Shown here: positions 62,608 to 64,000 of the stretch, one piece after another
How positions within the stretch are numbered: the stretch's first letter is position 1
Layout of the letters: each line of letters starts with the position of its first letter
DNA from: Streptococcus parauberis NCFD 2020
GTDB lineage: Bacteria > Bacillota > Bacilli > Lactobacillales > Streptococcaceae
Direction of reading: 5' to 3'
Assembly: GCF_000187935.1 (NCBI RefSeq)
Contig: NZ_AEUT02000001.1
Span: 744,001 to 808,000, forward strand
DNA: 64,000 bases
The notes under the pieces: generated by a model
What the model saw: only the letters and a program-made list of their open reading frames with translations
Database searches by the model: none
What the model was told of the DNA's origin: nothing
Program-made: the position numbers and the translations under genes

Positions 62608-64000
62608 TTAATCTTCATTAACCAAAAAATCATAAATTTCTTGCGGTGTTCCAAGTGACATTAGCTCTTGATACTTAACTAGTTTTTGTAATTCTTGATA
62701 AGTTTTACTATCCGCGATGTCACGTTTTGATGCATCCTTATTAACCGTCATTAAACCATTATCAATTGCAACAAAACCTAATTCATTAAAAATTTGAATC
62801 ATTTTAACTAAAAGATATTTTTCAATTTTCAAGTAATCACTTAACTGACTTAATTTAAAACGAACATCAAATTCCGGAAATTGGTAAATCGTTTTATATA
62901 ATCTTGCAAACTGATCCTTACTACCAGAACCGGAAAGATAATAAGGCTTATCAATATTATTTTTGAAGTAAATAGCTTCAAAATGTCTCTTTTGGAATTG
63001 CAGGCGCAAAGCCTCCAAATCCTCTGGCAAATCAATAATAGCTACTTCCTGACCATCATTTTCCACCATGATATCTGAAATATCATTCGGCAAAGTCATA
63101 TTTCTAGCCCTGAAATCAAATAATTGCGGACTTTTGGTAGCCCTGGCATCGACTAACATAAGCTGAAGACTGGTGTTTCCATTCCAAGAATTAACTGTCA
63201 AAGTCACGGCCAATTCTAAATCAGCCAGTTGACTATATTCTAAATGATATTGTCCTTGATTAAAGGCAACAACATCAGTTTCAACTGAACCATTTTTTAT
63301 CCGGAGCTTCAAGTGACTTTGATCAGCACCCATAGTCCGTGCTTGAACAACTGTGAAATCTTTGAGAGCAAAAACAGGTTTTTTATTGTCCATGCCAAAT
63401 GGAGCTAAGATATTCAATTCTTTCAAGAATTCCAAACTCAAGTGATCAAGATCTAACCAACTATCAATTTTTAAACTATTTTTTTGACTTATATCAATCT
63501 TTTCAGAGACAACGTAATCAGTTATGGATTCTGATAAAGCTTGAATATTTTCAGCTGGTAAGGTCATCCCAGCTGCACCACTGTGACCACCAAAAGCAGT
63601 CATCAATTCTCGTTGATGATTTAAGGCATCAAATATATTAATAGCCTCTATTGAGCGAGCAGAGCCTTTAGCAACCCCATTTTCAATATTCAAGACGATA
63701 ACTGTTTGACTGATTTCTTCAAGAATTCTCCCAGCAACAATCCCAAGTACACCAGGATGCCAGCCGGCCTTAGCCAGAACTTGAACTGGTTTACTTAAGT
63801 CAACCATCTCAACAGCTTCATTATAAATAGTTTGAACCAAGCTTTTACGCTCTTCGTTTTTTTCATTAATCATGAGGGCAATGTCATGGGCTTCTTCATC
63901 ATCAAATCCAGTCAAGAGTTCAATTGCTGGATTAGGATCATCTAAGCGACCTAGAGCATTTAATTGCGGGGCAATTTTAAAACCAACAGTATCCTCATCA
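62608..64000 (-). CDS. recJ: Single-stranded-DNA exonuclease RecJ, C-terminal part
   Basis: The frame is open to the right edge, so at least 464 codons; the N-terminus with DHH motifs I to III lies outside. Visible: APQLNALGRLDDP, AGWHPGVLGIVAGRILE, GSARSIEAINIFDAL and the DHHA1 GGHSGAAGMTLP, then an OB-fold and the Firmicute-specific C-terminal domain. Degrades ssDNA 5' to 3' in recombination and mismatch repair. TTG 63915 inside the frame is not a start. Confidence 0.94.
   Translation of the reverse strand, partial: DEDTVGFKIAPQLNALGRLDDPNPAIELLTGFDDEEAHDIALMINEKNEERKSLVQTIYNEAVEMVDLSKPVQVLAKAGWHPGVLGIVAGRILEEISQTVIVLNIENGVAKGSARSIEAINIFDALNHQRELMTAFGGHSGAAGMTLPAENIQALSESITDYVVSEKIDISQKNSLKIDSWLDLDHLSLEFLKELNILAPFGMDNKKPVFALKDFTVVQARTMGADQSHLKLRIKNGSVETDVVAFNQGQYHLEYSQLADLELAVTLTVNSWNGNTSLQLMLVDARATKSPQLFDFRARNMTLPNDISDIMVENDGQEVAIIDLPEDLEALRLQFQKRHFEAIYFKNNIDKPYYLSGSGSKDQFARLYKTIYQFPEFDVRFKLSQLSDYLKIEKYLLVKMIQIFNELGFVAIDNGLMTVNKDASKRDIADSKTYQELQKLVKYQELMSLGTPQEIYDFLVNED

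Overview
The window looks like chromosomal DNA of a low-GC streptococcus, most like the pyogenic group (S. uberis / S. parauberis / S. pyogenes relatives). I base this on the PDH operon with a lipoyl-bearing E3, cdaA-cdaR-glmM facing murT-gatD, rqcH (PavA-like) facing a trpXYZ-type ABC transporter, an alsS-budA acetoin pair, rmlACB, and the DnaD/Nth/Apt/RecJ block. Species is inferred, not proven. Almost all genes lie on the minus strand, so this is probably the leading strand of one replichore. I saw no rRNA, tRNA, CRISPR array, prophage or intact insertion sequence.

Layout. 1-7.0 kb: start of an NAD-dependent aldehyde (succinate-semialdehyde) dehydrogenase, a YjjG-type nucleotidase, a DJ-1/PfpI protein, a decayed RelE-like toxin tail, DoxX, a three-gene operon of unknown role (membrane esterase, PsiE-like membrane protein, secreted propeller-like protein) and a YeiH-type exporter. 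7.1-13.3 kb: an oxidoreductase island (two aldo/keto reductases, Zn alcohol dehydrogenase, SDR, NAD-binding protein, cupin, CMD protein, NTF2-like protein) with its own MerR regulator. Three promoters there have the 19-bp spacer typical of MerR targets. 13.3-24.2 kb: a lipase-like protein, the overlapping GNAT-msrB-HD-GNAT cluster, lepA, an orphan zinc-ribbon/AP2 gene, ndk, and a run ending in HAD phosphatase, acyl-ACP thioesterase and hemW. 24.2-29.7 kb: c-di-AMP and cell-wall genes: cdaA-cdaR-glmM (minus) diverging from murT-gatD (plus). 29.7-36.3 kb: lplA and pdhABCD. 36.5-41.8 kb: ABC-F ATPase, membrane-anchored matrixin-like protease, esterase, RNase J2. 42-46.6 kb: trpXYZ-type transporter preceded by a Trp-codon leader peptide and terminator, diverging from rqcH. 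46.7-53.7 kb: alsS-budA, TPR protein, AI-2E-family permease, Nudix hydrolase, lactonase and a 63-residue protein. 53.7-64 kb: rmlACB, FAD oxidoreductase, ZIP transporter, Nif3, trmK, CPBP protease, dnaD-nth, apt and the C-terminal part of recJ.

Most notable signals: (i) four genes (AP2-like, hemW, murT, ABC-F) have an extended -10 box exactly 6 nt before the ATG and no usable Shine-Dalgarno, suggesting leaderless mRNAs; (ii) a ribosome-mediated attenuator with leader peptide MTNTMINLNWQSWHR in front of the trpX-type gene; (iii) two near-matching MerR operators plus a third variant, with a regulator that has Tyr where AdhR/NmlR carry the sensing Cys; (iv) cre-like sites at ndk and gabD. Where a start was moved from the longest open frame, the entry gives the ribosome-binding reason.
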